Assembly: GCA_027306995.1 (NCBI GenBank)
Contig: DAHUXS010000005.1
Location: 1 to 64,000 of the forward strand
Length of the DNA: 64,000 nt
Direction: 5' to 3'
Source of the DNA: Lysobacter sp.
GTDB lineage: Bacteria > Pseudomonadota > Gammaproteobacteria > Xanthomonadales > Xanthomonadaceae
The translations under genes were made by a program, and so were the position numbers. Shown here in pieces: positions 10,310-20,064 of this stretch. The notes beneath the pieces are model-generated. The model did not search any database. It saw only the letters and a program-made list of their open reading frames with translations, and was not told the DNA's origin. Positions within the stretch are counted from its first letter, which is position 1. Each line of letters begins with the position of its first letter.

Positions 10310-12685
10310 TCAGTTGCGGAGCGGCTTGCCGTTCTTGAGCATGTAGGCGATGCGTTCCTGGGTCTTGGGCTGCTGCGCCAGTTCGACGAAGTGCTTGCGT
10401 TCCAGGCGGATCAGCCAGTCCTCGTCGACCACACTGTTGCGATCGACATTGCCGCCGCAGAGGATGGTGGCGATGCGGGTGGCGATCTCCTCGTCGTAGG
10501 GGCTGATGAAGCGGCCTTCCGACATGTTCACCAGCATCATCCGGAACGTGGCGATGCCGACGTCGCCGGCGACGCGGATGTTGCGCGCGGGCAGCGGCGG
10601 GCGATAGCCGGCATCGGCCAGCGCACGCGCTTCCGCCTTGGCGATGTGCAGCAGTTCGTAGGCGTTCATCACCACGCGATCGTTCGCGCGCATCAGGCCG
10701 AGTTCCTTGGCTTCCATCGCCGAGGTCGACACCTTGGCCATCGCGACGGTTTCGAACACCTTCTTCAGTTCGGCGAAGACATCACCGTTCGCGCCGGCCG
10801 CTTGCGAGGCGCGCACCGCGAATTCCTTGAGGCCGCCACCGGCCGGCAGCAGGCCGACGCCGGCTTCGACCAGACCGATGTAGCTTTCGAGGTGCGCAAC
10901 GGTTTTCGCGCTGTGCATCTGGAATTCGCAGCCGCCGCCGAGCGCGAGCCCGCGCACCGCCGCGACCACCGGCACCAGCGAATACTTGATCGCCTGGCTG
11001 GTGGCCTGGAAGTTGGCGACCATGGCTTCGAACTGGTCGACCTTGCCGGCCTGGAGCAGACCGAGCGCGCCGGCGAGGTCGGCGCCGGCGGAGAAGGGTT
11101 CCTTCGCCTGCCAGATCACCATGCCCTTGAAGTCCTTCTCGGCGCGACGGACGGCTTCCTGGATGCCGTCGAGCACGAAGTCGTTCACCGTGTGCAGCTT
11201 GGTCTTGAAGCTGAGCACGGCGATGTCGCCATCGTCGCTGTCGCGCCACATGCGCACGCCATCGTTCTCCCACACGGTTTCGCCGGTGGGGAAGCGTTCG
11301 CCCAGCATCGGGTCGGGGAAGCGCTGGCGCTTGTAGACGGCGAGCGACGAACGCGGCACGTCGGAATTGCTGCTCGGGCTGTAGCTGCCACCGGCGGCAT
11401 ACACGCCGTCGCGTTGCAGCGCCCATTCGGGCAGCGGCGCATTGCTCATCGCCTTGCCGGCGGCGATGTCATCGGCGATCCACTGCGCCACCTGCTTCCA
11501 GCCGGCGGCTTGCCAGGTTTCGAACGGGCCGAGCGACCAGCCGTAGCCCCAGCGAATCGCCTGGTCGACGTCGCGCGCGGTATTGGCGATGTCCTTCAGG
11601 TGATAGGCGCTGTAGTGGAACAGGTCGCGGAAGCAGGCCCACAGGAATTGCGCCTGCGGATGGTCGCTGGCGCGCAGCGCGGCGAACTTCTTGGCCGGAT
11701 CCTTTTCCTTGAGGATCTCGACGACCGTCGGTTCCGCCACCGGGCTCGCCGGCACGTAGTCCTGCTTGGCGAGATCGACGACGAGGATGTCCTTGCCGGC
11801 CTTGCGGAAAATGCCGGCGCCGGTCTTCTGGCCGAGCGCGCCTTTCTCGATCAGCGCCTTCAGCCATGCCGGCGGGGCGAAGTACTGGTGCCAGGGATCG
11901 TTTGGCAAGGTATCGGCCATGGTCTGGATCACGTGGGCCATGGTGTCGAGACCGACCACGTCAGCGGTGCGATAGGTCGCCGACTTCGGGCGACCGACCA
12001 GCGGACCGGTCAGGGCGTCGACGACGTCGAAACCGAGCTTGAACTGCGCGGTGTGGTGCATCGTCGCCAGGATCGAGAACACGCCGATGCGGTTGCCGAT
12101 GAAGTTCGGGGTGTCGCGCGCGATCACCACGCCCTTGCCGAGGTAGGTGGTGAGGAAGGTTTCGAGGCCTTCGATCACCCGGGCTTCGGTGTGCTTGGCC
12201 GGGATCAGTTCGGCGAGATGCATGTAGCGCGGCGGGTTGAAGAAGTGCACGCCGCAGAAGCGATGGCGCATTTCTTCCGGCAGCACGTCGCTGAGGGTGT
12301 TGATGCCGAGGCCCGAAGTGTTCGACGCCAGCACCGCATGCGCGGGCACGAACGGCGCGATCTTCTTGTAGAGATCCTGCTTCCAGTCCATGCGTTCGGC
12401 GATGGCTTCGATGATCAGGTCGCAGTTCTTCAGTTCATCGAGGCCGGTTTCGTAGTTGGCGGCGACGATCGCTTCGGCCAGCGACTTGTTGGCGAGCGGG
12501 GCCGGCGACAGCTTGGCGAGATTGGCGATCGCCTTCTGGACGATGCCGTTCTTGTCGCCTTCCTTCGCGGGCAGGTCGAACAGCACGGTATCGACGCCGG
12601 CATTGACCAGCTGGGCTGCGATCTGCGCGCCCATGACACCGGCGCCGAGGACGGCGACGCGGCGGACGAGTAGGGGGTTCGACAT
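10310..12685 (-). CDS. 3-hydroxyacyl-CoA dehydrogenase / enoyl-CoA hydratase (FadN-like)
   Basis: The 791-residue bifunctional beta-oxidation enzyme has the NAD-dependent 3-hydroxyacyl-CoA dehydrogenase first (Rossmann GAGVMGAQIA at residues 11-20, then NRIGVF in the C-terminal dehydrogenase part). The crotonase-type hydratase comes second, in about the last 300 residues (ADLAGALG and ALGGGCEFQMH). This order is the reverse of E. coli FadB/FadJ and matches Bacillus FadN (789 residues). It lies between a TetR regulator and a thiolase in one minus-strand operon. Confidence 0.9.
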   Translation of the reverse strand: MSNPLLVRRVAVLGAGVMGAQIAAQLVNAGVDTVLFDLPAKEGDKNGIVQKAIANLAKLSPAPLANKSLAEAIVAANYETGLDELKNCDLIIEAIAERMDWKQDLYKKIAPFVPAHAVLASNTSGLGINTLSDVLPEEMRHRFCGVHFFNPPRYMHLAELIPAKHTEARVIEGLETFLTTYLGKGVVIARDTPNFIGNRIGVFSILATMHHTAQFKLGFDVVDALTGPLVGRPKSATYRTADVVGLDTMAHVIQTMADTLPNDPWHQYFAPPAWLKALIEKGALGQKTGAGIFRKAGKDILVVDLAKQDYVPASPVAEPTVVEILKEKDPAKKFAALRASDHPQAQFLWACFRDLFHYSAYHLKDIANTARDVDQAIRWGYGWSLGPFETWQAAGWKQVAQWIADDIAAGKAMSNAPLPEWALQRDGVYAAGGSYSPSSNSDVPRSSLAVYKRQRFPDPMLGERFPTGETVWENDGVRMWRDSDDGDIAVLSFKTKLHTVNDFVLDGIQEAVRRAEKDFKGMVIWQAKEPFSAGADLAGALGLLQAGKVDQFEAMVANFQATSQAIKYSLVPVVAAVRGLALGGGCEFQMHSAKTVAHLESYIGLVEAGVGLLPAGGGLKEFAVRASQAAGANGDVFAELKKVFETVAMAKVSTSAMEAKELGLMRANDRVVMNAYELLHIAKAEARALADAGYRPPLPARNIRVAGDVGIATFRMMLVNMSEGRFISPYDEEIATRIATILCGGNVDRNSVVDEDWLIRLERKHFVELAQQPKTQERIAYMLKNGKPLRN

Positions 12686-12725
12686 CTGGAAACTCCTTGG
12701 GAGCGAATTTGGAAAGGGGTGGGGA

Positions 12726-13340
12726 TCAGGCGCGCAGGCCGGCGGCCGCGAATTCGATCAGGTGGCGTGCCGCATCCTGCAGGTGTTCCTTTTCGGAACG
12801 ATGATTGGGGCGGCGGATCAGGCCGAAGTCGGCCATGGCGTAAGTCAGGGCGCCGGCGACGAAGTCGAGGCGCCAGTACAACTCGTCCTTGGGCAGGCTA
12901 GGCAGGCAGCGCGCCAGCTCGTGGGCGAACTCGCGCAGGACGTGGCCGTAACGGGTCGAGACGAAATCGCGCAGACCGGCGTTCTGCTCGGCGTAGGCAC
13001 GGGCGAGGATGCGCACGAAGGCGGCGCCCTGGCGGTCCTGGGCCATCGCCAGCGGCGGTTCGATGAAGGCGGCCAGCACCGGTTCGAGTTCGCCGGGATG
13101 GTCCTTGCGGGCCCGTTCCAGCTGGGCGAGGCGAGCGGCGCTCATTTCGTCCATGCGCCGGCGGAACACCTCGTTGACTAGGTTTTCCTTGCTGCCGAAG
13201 TGGTAATTCACGGCGGCGATGTTGACGTCAGCCATGCCGGTGACTTCGCGCAGCGAGGTGCCGGCGAAACCGTTGAGGGCGAACAACGTCTCAGCGGCGT
13301 TGAGAATGCGGTCCTTGGTATTGAACTGGGTCACGGCCAT
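12726..13340 (-). CDS. TetR-family regulator, PsrA-like (fatty-acid responsive)
   Basis: The 204-residue repressor-type protein has an N-terminal HTH (residues about 8-55) with the TetR pattern RILNAAETLFALNGFAGTSL and VNIAAVNYHFGSKENL, and an all-helical ligand domain. The NIAAVNYHFGSK stretch and the late 'LYWRLDFV.GAL.Y.M' region resemble Pseudomonas PsrA, which senses long-chain acyl groups and controls fadBA5. It heads the fadN-fadA operon (40-base gap), so autoregulation plus control of beta-oxidation is inferred. I chose ATG 13340; a TTG at 13361 would add seven residues but lies within a palindrome. Confidence 0.85.
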   Translation of the reverse strand: MAVTQFNTKDRILNAAETLFALNGFAGTSLREVTGMADVNIAAVNYHFGSKENLVNEVFRRRMDEMSAARLAQLERARKDHPGELEPVLAAFIEPPLAMAQDRQGAAFVRILARAYAEQNAGLRDFVSTRYGHVLREFAHELARCLPSLPKDELYWRLDFVAGALTYAMADFGLIRRPNHRSEKEHLQDAARHLIEFAAAGLRA

Positions 13341-13350
13341 GGCAACACTC

Positions 13351-13363
13351 GATTGAAACAATC
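13351..13363. promoter_or_regulatory. Inverted repeat upstream of the TetR gene
   Basis: GATTG-AAA-CAATC, two 5-base arms around a 3-base centre, lies 11 bases upstream of the regulator's ATG, in the gap to the divergent ndk. Position suits a TetR operator for autoregulation. It does not match the published PsrA half-site well, so this is inference only. Confidence 0.35.
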
Positions 13364-13492
13364 ACTTGAATGTGCCGGAAAGATTGAACGCCGTCAACGC
13401 CTGCAAGTGCAAGAAGGCGTCAAGAAAGTTAGAATATTTCGGGGAAACCTCTCTAAGTCCGTGTGTGAATGCGGATTTTTCATGCTAGCCTC

Positions 13493-13512
13493 GGCCGGGC
13501 TCGAATCCGGCC
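13493..13512 (+). other. Hairpin in the ndk 5' leader
   Basis: GGCCGG and CCGGCC arms around an 8-base loop lie 24 bases before the ndk start codon. It could influence ndk mRNA stability or translation. Nothing else in the 174-base gap between the TetR gene and ndk forms a convincing promoter, although a TAGAAT box at 13430 is possible. Confidence 0.25.
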
Positions 13513-13536
13513 TTCCAATTTTCGGAGAACCGTGAT

Positions 13537-13962
13537 ATGGCGCTGGAGCGCACACTTTCCATCATCAAGCCCGATGCCGTTGCCAAGAACGTGATCGGCG
13601 AGATCTACACCCGTTTCGAAAAGGCCGGCCTCAAGGTCGTGGCCTCGAAGATGAAGCAGTTGTCGAAGCAGGAAGCCGAAGGCTTCTACGCCGTGCACCG
13701 CGAGCGTCCGTTCTTCGCCGCGCTGGTCAACTTCATGATTTCCGGTCCGGTGATGATCCAGGCGCTGGAAGGCGACAACGCGGTCGTGAAGAATCGTGAC
13801 CTGATGGGCGCGACCAATCCGAAGGAAGCGGCCGCCGGCACCATCCGCGCCGACTTCGCCGATTCGATCGACGCCAATGCCGTGCACGGTTCGGATTCGC
13901 TGGAGAACGCCGCGATCGAAATCGCGTACTTCTTCCCGGCGACGGACGTCTACGCGCGCTGA
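13537..13962 (+). CDS. ndk: Nucleoside diphosphate kinase
   Basis: The 141-residue enzyme equilibrates NTP pools by ping-pong phosphotransfer through the phosphohistidine His117 in the signature NAVHGSDS. The N-terminus [12 protein letters not shown] and the length are canonical. It is the first gene of the plus-strand run ndk-rlmN-pilW-rodZ-yfgM-bamB-der that is conserved in outline across gammaproteobacteria. Confidence 0.98.
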   Translation: MALERTLSIIKPDAVAKNVIGEIYTRFEKAGLKVVASKMKQLSKQEAEGFYAVHRERPFFAALVNFMISGPVMIQALEGDNAVVKNRDLMGATNPKEAAAGTIRADFADSIDANAVHGSDSLENAAIEIAYFFPATDVYAR

Positions 13963-13967
13963 GCGAC

Positions 13968-15101
13968 ATGCAGAACCTCCTCGAACTCGATCGCGAAGGT
14001 TTGGAGCGCTTCTTCGTCGAAGTCCTCGACGAGAAGCGTTTCCGCGCGCATCAGGTGATGAAGTGGGTGCACCATCGCCACGTCACCACGTTCGAGGAAA
14101 TGACCGATCTCGGTAAGGCGCTCCGCGCCAAGCTGGAACAGCATGCCGAGATCGTCGTTCCCAATACCCTGTTCGACAAACCGTCGGTCGATGGCACCCA
14201 CAAGTGGTTGCTCGGCATGGATGGCGGCAACGCCATCGAGGCGGTCTACATTCCGGACAAGGGGCGCGGCACGCTGTGCGTGTCCTCGCAGGTCGGTTGC
14301 GCGCTGAACTGCACGTTCTGCTCGACCGCGACCCAGGGTTTCAATCGCAACCTCTCCACCGCCGAGATCATCGGCCAGGTGTGGGTGGCTGCGCGCCATC
14401 TCGGCAACGTTCCCCATCGCGAGCGCCGCCTCACCAACGTGGTGATGATGGGCATGGGCGAGCCGTTAATGAATTTCGACAACGTCGTGCGTGCGATGAG
14501 CGTGATGCGCGACGATCTCGGCTACGGCCTCGCCAACAAGCGGGTGACAGTGTCGACCGCCGGCTTGGTGCCGATGATCGATCGCCTCGCGACCGAGAGT
14601 GATGTATCGCTGGCGGTGTCGTTGCATGCGCCGTTCGACGCGCTGCGCAACGAACTGGTTCCGCTCAACAAGAAATACGACATCGAGACGCTGATGGATG
14701 CCTGCGTGCGCTATGCGCTGCGCAAGAAAGGCGAGTCCGTCACCTTCGAATACACGCTGATGCGCGGCGTCAACGATCAGATCGAGCATGCCCGCGCGCT
14801 GGCGCGCCTGATGCACGAGTTCGATCGTCGCGTGCAAATGAAGGATGCCGCCAAGGTCAACCTGATTCCGTTCAACCCGTTCCCGGGCACGCGCTACGAA
14901 CGCTCCAGCGCTGACGACATCCGTGCTTTCCAGAAAGTGCTGAACAACGCCGGCCTGGTCGCGCCGCTGCGCCGTACGCGCGGCGACGATATCGATGCCG
15001 CCTGCGGCCAGCTGAAGGGGCAGGTGCTCGATCGCACCCGTCGCCAGGCCGAGCACAAGAAACGCCTGGAAGCGCAGGGAGGCTTCGATGCGGTGGCGTG
15101 A
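13968..15101 (+). CDS. rlmN: 23S rRNA (adenine2503-C2) / tRNA (adenine37-C2) methyltransferase RlmN
   Basis: The 377-residue radical-SAM enzyme methylates C2 of A2503 in 23S rRNA and A37 in some tRNAs. The iron-sulfur ligands are Cys111, Cys115 and Cys118 (CALNCTFC). The MGMGEPL SAM motif and a late catalytic Cys in DIDAACGQL are also present. It begins 5 bases after ndk and overlaps pilW by 14 bases. Confidence 0.97.
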   Translation: MQNLLELDREGLERFFVEVLDEKRFRAHQVMKWVHHRHVTTFEEMTDLGKALRAKLEQHAEIVVPNTLFDKPSVDGTHKWLLGMDGGNAIEAVYIPDKGRGTLCVSSQVGCALNCTFCSTATQGFNRNLSTAEIIGQVWVAARHLGNVPHRERRLTNVVMMGMGEPLMNFDNVVRAMSVMRDDLGYGLANKRVTVSTAGLVPMIDRLATESDVSLAVSLHAPFDALRNELVPLNKKYDIETLMDACVRYALRKKGESVTFEYTLMRGVNDQIEHARALARLMHEFDRRVQMKDAAKVNLIPFNPFPGTRYERSSADDIRAFQKVLNNAGLVAPLRRTRGDDIDAACGQLKGQVLDRTRRQAEHKKRLEAQGGFDAVA

Positions 15102-15897
15102 AGGCGCATTGTTGGCCGTGGCGCTCGTGCTGGCATCGCTGACTGGCTGCAATCGATTGACGTTCGTCAAGCCGAACTTGAGCAAGATGAAGACCGAGCA
15201 GGTCCGTCATCTCCCCGATGTCCGCGACAGCGACGCCGATCGCCAGCGCATGGCGCAGTCCGATACGCTGCAGCTCGCCGGCAATCGCCTGCAGGCGAAT
15301 GACCTCGATGGTGCGGAGAAAGGTGCAAGGCAGGTATTGGCGAGCGATCGTGGCAACGCGCAAGCGATGACCATCCTTGCATTGGTCGAACAACGCCGTG
15401 GCCATATTGCCGATGCCGGCGGATGGTTCAAGCGCGCCGCCGAACAGTCGAGTTCGGGTCCGGCGGAGTGGGGCAATTACGGCACCTGGCTGTGCGAAGC
15501 CAACCAGCCGGCGGAATCGTTGCAGTGGCTCGATCGTTCGCTGGCCTATCCCGATGCGATCGATCTCGCCGGGATGCGCGCGAACGCCGGCAAGTGCGCG
15601 TTGCGCGCCGGCCAGGCCGAGCGTGCCGAACGCGATCTCCGCGCCGCGCTTGAACTGTCGCCGTCGAATGCGGTGGCGCTGGATGGCATGGCCCAGTGGA
15701 TGTTCGCGCGCGGACGCATGCTGGAAGCGCGTGCCTTCTCCGAGCGTCGCCTCGCGCTTGGCGCCGCGACGGCCGACATCCTCTCTCGCGCCGCAGACAT
15801 CGAAACACGCCTGGGCGACCAGGCGGCAGCCAGCCGTTACCGCCAGCGGATGGCACAGGAATTCCCGAACGCTACTCCCAACGTCAGGGGAAATTGA
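15088..15897 (+). CDS. pilW: Type IV pilus biogenesis lipoprotein PilW/PilF
   Basis: The 269-residue outer-membrane TPR lipoprotein is the pilotin needed for PilQ secretin assembly in Xanthomonas and Pseudomonas. It has a lipoprotein signal with lipobox LTGC (Cys21), then about five to six TPR-like helical pairs to residue 250. Its gene overlaps rlmN by 14 bases and is followed three bases later by rodZ, the conserved rlmN-pilF-rodZ order. Confidence 0.9.
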   Translation: MRWREGALLAVALVLASLTGCNRLTFVKPNLSKMKTEQVRHLPDVRDSDADRQRMAQSDTLQLAGNRLQANDLDGAEKGARQVLASDRGNAQAMTILALVEQRRGHIADAGGWFKRAAEQSSSGPAEWGNYGTWLCEANQPAESLQWLDRSLAYPDAIDLAGMRANAGKCALRAGQAERAERDLRAALELSPSNAVALDGMAQWMFARGRMLEARAFSERRLALGAATADILSRAADIETRLGDQAAASRYRQRMAQEFPNATPNVRGN

Positions 15898-15900
15898 GCA

Positions 15901-16743
15901 ATGCAAGACGATCAGTTCCAGTTTGCAGCCAGCATGTCGGCGACTGCGGAGCACGGCGCGCTGTTGCGCACCGCACGCAAGGCGCAGGGCATGACGCTCC
16001 AGGATGCGGCGCAACGCACGCGCATCCCGGCGCGCACGCTCGAGGCCCTCGAGTTGGGCGAGTGGGATCGCGCCGGCGCCGGCGTGTTCGTGCGCGGACA
16101 GCTACGCAGCTATGGCCGCCTGCTTGGCCTGGATACTTCGGGCTGGATGGAAGAGGCGCCGGCAGTCGAGCCGCCGAAGCTGGTCAGCCACCAGCGCACG
16201 CCGATGGCGCAGCGTTTCGTCGACGAAATCGGCCGCAAGCTGGTCTATGTCGTGATCACCCTGACCATCGGCATCCCGGACTGGCTGATGGCCACCCGTT
16301 CCCCGGTGGCCACGCCGCCGGGCGAAACCGCCAGCCTCGAAGTACCGAAGACCGTCGCATCAACTCCGGCGCAGGCGCAGTCCGCGACCCCGGCACAGCA
16401 CGCACCGGAGTCGCAACCCCGGCAGGCGGTCGCGATGGCGTCGATGGCGCCGGTCCCGGGGCAGGCGGGCGTTCCCGCCGCCGCGCTCAGCATCCGCTTC
16501 GATGGCGAGAGCTGGATGCAGGCCTACGCCCCGGACGGCAGCGTGATCGAAAAAGGTCTGGTCAAGGCCGGCGAATCGCGCAGTTTCGCTTCCGGTCAGC
16601 TGGGCCGCATTACGCTCGGCAACGCCAGTCAGTTGCATGTCGAGCATGCCGGCCAGGCCGTCGACCTGACGCCCTACATCCGATCGGATGTCGCGCGCTT
16701 TGCGGTATCCTCTGACGGCACGCCGGGCTCTGTCTCCAACTGA
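15901..16743 (+). CDS. rodZ: Cytoskeletal / cell-shape protein RodZ
   Basis: The 280-residue protein has a cytoplasmic HTH_25 domain (residues about 17-80, LLRTARKAQGMTLQDAAQ), a basic linker, one membrane segment at about 114-131, a proline/alanine-rich periplasmic linker, and a DUF4115 beta-domain (about 195-268) with FDGESWMQAYAPDG. RodZ couples MreB filaments to the elongasome. In relatives ispG usually follows; here an 80-base gap leads directly to yfgM. Confidence 0.9.
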   Translation: MQDDQFQFAASMSATAEHGALLRTARKAQGMTLQDAAQRTRIPARTLEALELGEWDRAGAGVFVRGQLRSYGRLLGLDTSGWMEEAPAVEPPKLVSHQRTPMAQRFVDEIGRKLVYVVITLTIGIPDWLMATRSPVATPPGETASLEVPKTVASTPAQAQSATPAQHAPESQPRQAVAMASMAPVPGQAGVPAAALSIRFDGESWMQAYAPDGSVIEKGLVKAGESRSFASGQLGRITLGNASQLHVEHAGQAVDLTPYIRSDVARFAVSSDGTPGSVSN

Positions 16744-16823
16744 CGGTAGCAGTAGAAGCCTGGCGCAAGCCGAAAGACAACCGATCCGCAATTGTTCCGC
16801 GCTGTGCGCGGTGGTGAACCCGC

Positions 16824-17438
16824 ATGGCAATGGATGAACTCCTAAACGAACACGAACAGGGCGAACGCGTTCGCTCCTGGCTGCAGAAGAATGCCGGCAG
16901 CCTGATCGGCGGCGTTGCCGTCGGCATCGCGATCATCTCGGGCTGGCAATGGTGGGGCAACCGCCAGCACGGCCAGCAGATGCACGATGCCGAGCAGTAC
17001 GAAGCGCTGGTCAGCGATGCCAACAACGATCCGGCCAAGCTCTCCGCCGGCCTCGGCAAGCTGAAGGCCGATTCCATGTATGGCGCGCTGGCCCGCATGC
17101 AGCTGGCGAAGGCGCAGGTCGATGCCGGCAAGCCGCAGGATGCATTGGCAACGCTGCGCGCGATCCAGGCCAGCGACAGCAGCGGCCTGGCCGACGTCAT
17201 CAATGTCCGCATTGGCCGTCTGCTGGTCGAAACCGGCAAGCCTGCCGATGCCGTTGCGCTGCTGGGCAAGGCGACTTCGTCCGGCGCGCTGGAAGTCGTT
17301 GGCGACGCCCAGGCCAAGTTGGGCAAGCCGCAGGACGCACAAGCGACGTACAAGCGCGCGCTGACCACGCTGGAAGTGGGCAGTCCCGAGCGCACCATCG
17401 TCGAACTCAAGCTGGCCGATGTCGGCGGCGCACCATGA
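16824..17438 (+). CDS. yfgM: YfgM-type periplasmic TPR protein (SecYEG-associated)
   Basis: The 204-residue protein has a short cytoplasmic N-terminus, one membrane anchor (residues about 25-44, ending GWQWWGNRQ) and a periplasmic TPR_21 domain. In E. coli YfgM binds the SecYEG translocon with PpiD and influences outer-membrane protein biogenesis. Its TGA overlaps the start of bamB (ATGA), implying translational coupling. Confidence 0.88.
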   Translation: MAMDELLNEHEQGERVRSWLQKNAGSLIGGVAVGIAIISGWQWWGNRQHGQQMHDAEQYEALVSDANNDPAKLSAGLGKLKADSMYGALARMQLAKAQVDAGKPQDALATLRAIQASDSSGLADVINVRIGRLLVETGKPADAVALLGKATSSGALEVVGDAQAKLGKPQDAQATYKRALTTLEVGSPERTIVELKLADVGGAP

Positions 17439-18661
17439 CCGTGAGGTTCCCCGGAATGATCTCCAGCACGTCCCTGATTCGCGCCACCGCCGTCCTGGCC
17501 TGCGTGCTCGCCGTTGGCGGCTGCCAGACCACCAAGAACCTGTTCAAGGGCAAGGGCGCGGACAAGGATCCCAAGCCGGCCAAGCTGGTTGAATTCGCGC
17601 CAAGCGCGACCGTCAGCAAGCTGTGGTCGATCAACGTCGGCAAGGGCGAGAAGACCATCGGCATGCGTCAGCATCCGGCGATCGCCGATGGCCACGTCTA
17701 TGCCGCGGCCGGCCTTGGTGGCGTCGATGCCATCGACCTGCAGACCGGCAAGGTGCAGTGGACCTATCGTCCCAAGGAACGCAAGGACAAGAAGAACACC
17801 AGCTTCAGCGGCGGCCCCGGCGTCGGCAGCGGCTTGGTGGTGGTGGGTACGCTCGAGGGCGACGTGATCGCGCTCGACCAGGCCACCGGGACCGAGAAGT
17901 GGAGCGGCAAGCTGCTCAATGAAATCCTCGCCGCGCCGGCCGTCGGCAATGGCGTGGTGGTGGTGCATTCCAACGATGGCAAGGTCACCGCCTTCGACGC
18001 CGCGACCGGCGAGAAGCGCTGGACCTGGTCGTCGGAACCGGTGCCGCTGAGCGTGCGTGGCAACTCCACGCCGGTGATCGGCCCGGGGTATGTCTTCGTC
18101 GGAACCGACGGCGGCAAGCTGGTGGCGCTCTCGCTCACCGACGGCGGCCTGCTGTGGGAGACCACGGTGGCCGATGCCGACGGTCGTAGCGACATCATGC
18201 GCATGAACGATTCCGATGGCGCGCCGGTGATGCAGGGCAACGTGCTTTACGCCTCCAGCTACAAGCCGCGCACGATCGCCGTGGACGCGCCGAGCGGCCA
18301 GCTGATGTGGGTGCAGGAACATGGCGGCGTCGGTGGCATCGGCATCAGCAGCGACCGTGCCGTGGTGTCCGACAACAAGGACATCGTCTGGGGCATGGAT
18401 CGCAACAGCGGCGCGCCGATGTGGCAGCAGAACGGCTTCACCCTGCGCAACATCTCGGCGCCGGTGGTGCAGGGCGGTTATGCGGTGGTCGGCGACTACC
18501 AGGGCTACCTGCACTGGCTGAAGCTTGCCGATGGCCAGCTTGCTGCGCGCACCCGCATGACCTCCAAGGCGATCACCGCGCAACCGGTGGTGTCCGAGGA
18601 TGGCGTGCTGGTCGCCCAGGATATCGACGGCAACATCGCCGCCTTCCGCGTCAGTCCGTAG
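17435..18661 (+). CDS. bamB: Outer-membrane protein assembly factor BamB
   Basis: This 408-residue outer-membrane lipoprotein of the BAM complex folds as an eight-bladed beta-propeller. The lipobox VGGC ends the signal peptide (Cys30), and PQQ/WD-type blade repeats recur throughout ([40 protein letters not shown]). I start at the ATG overlapping the yfgM stop; ATG 17456 would give a shorter signal peptide and is also possible. der follows after 2 bases. Confidence 0.94.
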   Translation: MTVRFPGMISSTSLIRATAVLACVLAVGGCQTTKNLFKGKGADKDPKPAKLVEFAPSATVSKLWSINVGKGEKTIGMRQHPAIADGHVYAAAGLGGVDAIDLQTGKVQWTYRPKERKDKKNTSFSGGPGVGSGLVVVGTLEGDVIALDQATGTEKWSGKLLNEILAAPAVGNGVVVVHSNDGKVTAFDAATGEKRWTWSSEPVPLSVRGNSTPVIGPGYVFVGTDGGKLVALSLTDGGLLWETTVADADGRSDIMRMNDSDGAPVMQGNVLYASSYKPRTIAVDAPSGQLMWVQEHGGVGGIGISSDRAVVSDNKDIVWGMDRNSGAPMWQQNGFTLRNISAPVVQGGYAVVGDYQGYLHWLKLADGQLAARTRMTSKAITAQPVVSEDGVLVAQDIDGNIAAFRVSP

Positions 18662-18663
18662 CC

Positions 18664-20064
18664 ATGTTGCCGACGGTAGCGCTCGTAGGCCGCCCCAACG
18701 TCGGCAAATCCACGCTGTTCAATGCGCTGACGCGCAGTCGCGACGCGCTGGTCCACGACCAGCCCGGCGTAACCCGCGATCGCAATTACGGTGTTTGCCG
18801 CGCCAATCCCGAACGGCCGTTCGTGGTGGTCGATACCGGCGGCATTGCCGGTGAAGACGAAGGCCTGGCCGGCGCCACCGCCCGCCAGGCGCGTGCCGCC
18901 GCGGCGGAAGCCGATCTCGTGTTGTTCGTGGTCGATGGCCGCGAAGGGCCGTCGGCGCTCGATGACGAAATCCTCGGCTGGCTGCGCAAGACCGCGCGAC
19001 CGACGCTGCTGATCGTCAACAAGGTCGATGGCATCGACACCCAGTCGGCGCTCAACGAATTCGCGAGCTACGGTTTCGCCGACGTGATCGCGACGGCCGC
19101 CTCGCATCGTTCCGGCATCGACGAATTGCTGGACGACGTGTATGCGCGTCTGCCGGAAGCCGGGCAAGGCGAAGCGCTGGACAATGATCCCGAGCGCGTC
19201 CGCATCGCTTTCGTCGGTCGCCCCAACGTCGGCAAATCGACGCTGGTGAACCGCATCCTCGGCGAGGAGCGGATGATCGCTTCCGATGTGCCGGGCACCA
19301 CGCGCGATTCGGTGTCCATCGACATGGAGCGCGACGGCCGCAAGTACCGTCTGATCGATACCGCCGGCCTGCGCCGTCGTTCCAAGGTCGAGGAAGCGGT
19401 CGAGAAATTCTCGGTGGTGAAGACGCTGCAGGCGATCGAGCAATGCCAGGTCGCGGTGCTGATGCTGGATGCGACCGAGGGTGTCACCGATCAAGATGCG
19501 ACGGTGCTGGGCGCAGTGCTCGACGCCGGGCGCGCGCTGGTGATCGTCATCAACAAGTGGGATGGCCTGAGCACCTACCAGCGCGAACAGGCGGAATCCC
19601 TGCTGGCGCGCAAGCTCAGCTTCGTCGAGTGGGCGCAGTCGGTGCGCATCTCGGCGCTGCACGGTTCCGGTCTGCGCGAACTGTTCCGCGCGATCCATCG
19701 CGCGCACGCCTCGGCCACGCGGGAATTCGGCACCAGCGAAGTCACCCAGGCGATCGAGGCGGCATATGCAGCCAATCCGCCGCCGGTGGTGCGCGGCCAT
19801 GTCGCCAAGCTGCGCTTCGCCCATCCAGGCGGCGCGAATCCGCCGACCTTCATCATCCACGGCACGCGCTTGAAGACCTTGAGCGAGACCTACCGGCGCT
19901 ATCTCGAGAATTTCTTCCGCAAGCGCTTCAAGTTGATCGGCACGCCCGTGCGTTTCGTTTTCAAGGAAAACGACAATCCGTACAAGGACAAGAAGAACGT
20001 CCTGAGCGATCGCCAGCTCGCCAAACGTCAGCGGATGATCCGCCACATCAAGCGCAACGAATGA
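18664..20064 (+). CDS. der: Ribosome biogenesis GTPase Der (EngA)
   Basis: The 466-residue protein has two tandem Era-like GTPase domains, each with the P-loop GRPNVGKST (residues about 8-16 and 181-189), and the C-terminal KH-like domain (about 350-450) with NFFRKRF. Der is essential for 50S subunit maturation. It sits immediately after bamB as in E. coli, and its TGA overlaps the next ATG. Confidence 0.97.
   Translation: MLPTVALVGRPNVGKSTLFNALTRSRDALVHDQPGVTRDRNYGVCRANPERPFVVVDTGGIAGEDEGLAGATARQARAAAAEADLVLFVVDGREGPSALDDEILGWLRKTARPTLLIVNKVDGIDTQSALNEFASYGFADVIATAASHRSGIDELLDDVYARLPEAGQGEALDNDPERVRIAFVGRPNVGKSTLVNRILGEERMIASDVPGTTRDSVSIDMERDGRKYRLIDTAGLRRRSKVEEAVEKFSVVKTLQAIEQCQVAVLMLDATEGVTDQDATVLGAVLDAGRALVIVINKWDGLSTYQREQAESLLARKLSFVEWAQSVRISALHGSGLRELFRAIHRAHASATREFGTSEVTQAIEAAYAANPPPVVRGHVAKLRFAHPGGANPPTFIIHGTRLKTLSETYRRYLENFFRKRFKLIGTPVRFVFKENDNPYKDKKNVLSDRQLAKRQRMIRHIKRNE

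Noticed and set aside
10292-12673. A 793-codon plus-strand frame opposite the FadN-like gene
   Set aside because: Antisense shadow with His/Arg/Gly-rich translation; the minus strand codes for a full dehydrogenase/hydratase.
16797-16811. Hairpin CCGCGC-TGT-GCGCGG between rodZ and yfgM
   Set aside because: The 3-base loop and lack of a T-run make it unconvincing as a terminator; such short GC palindromes are expected by chance here.
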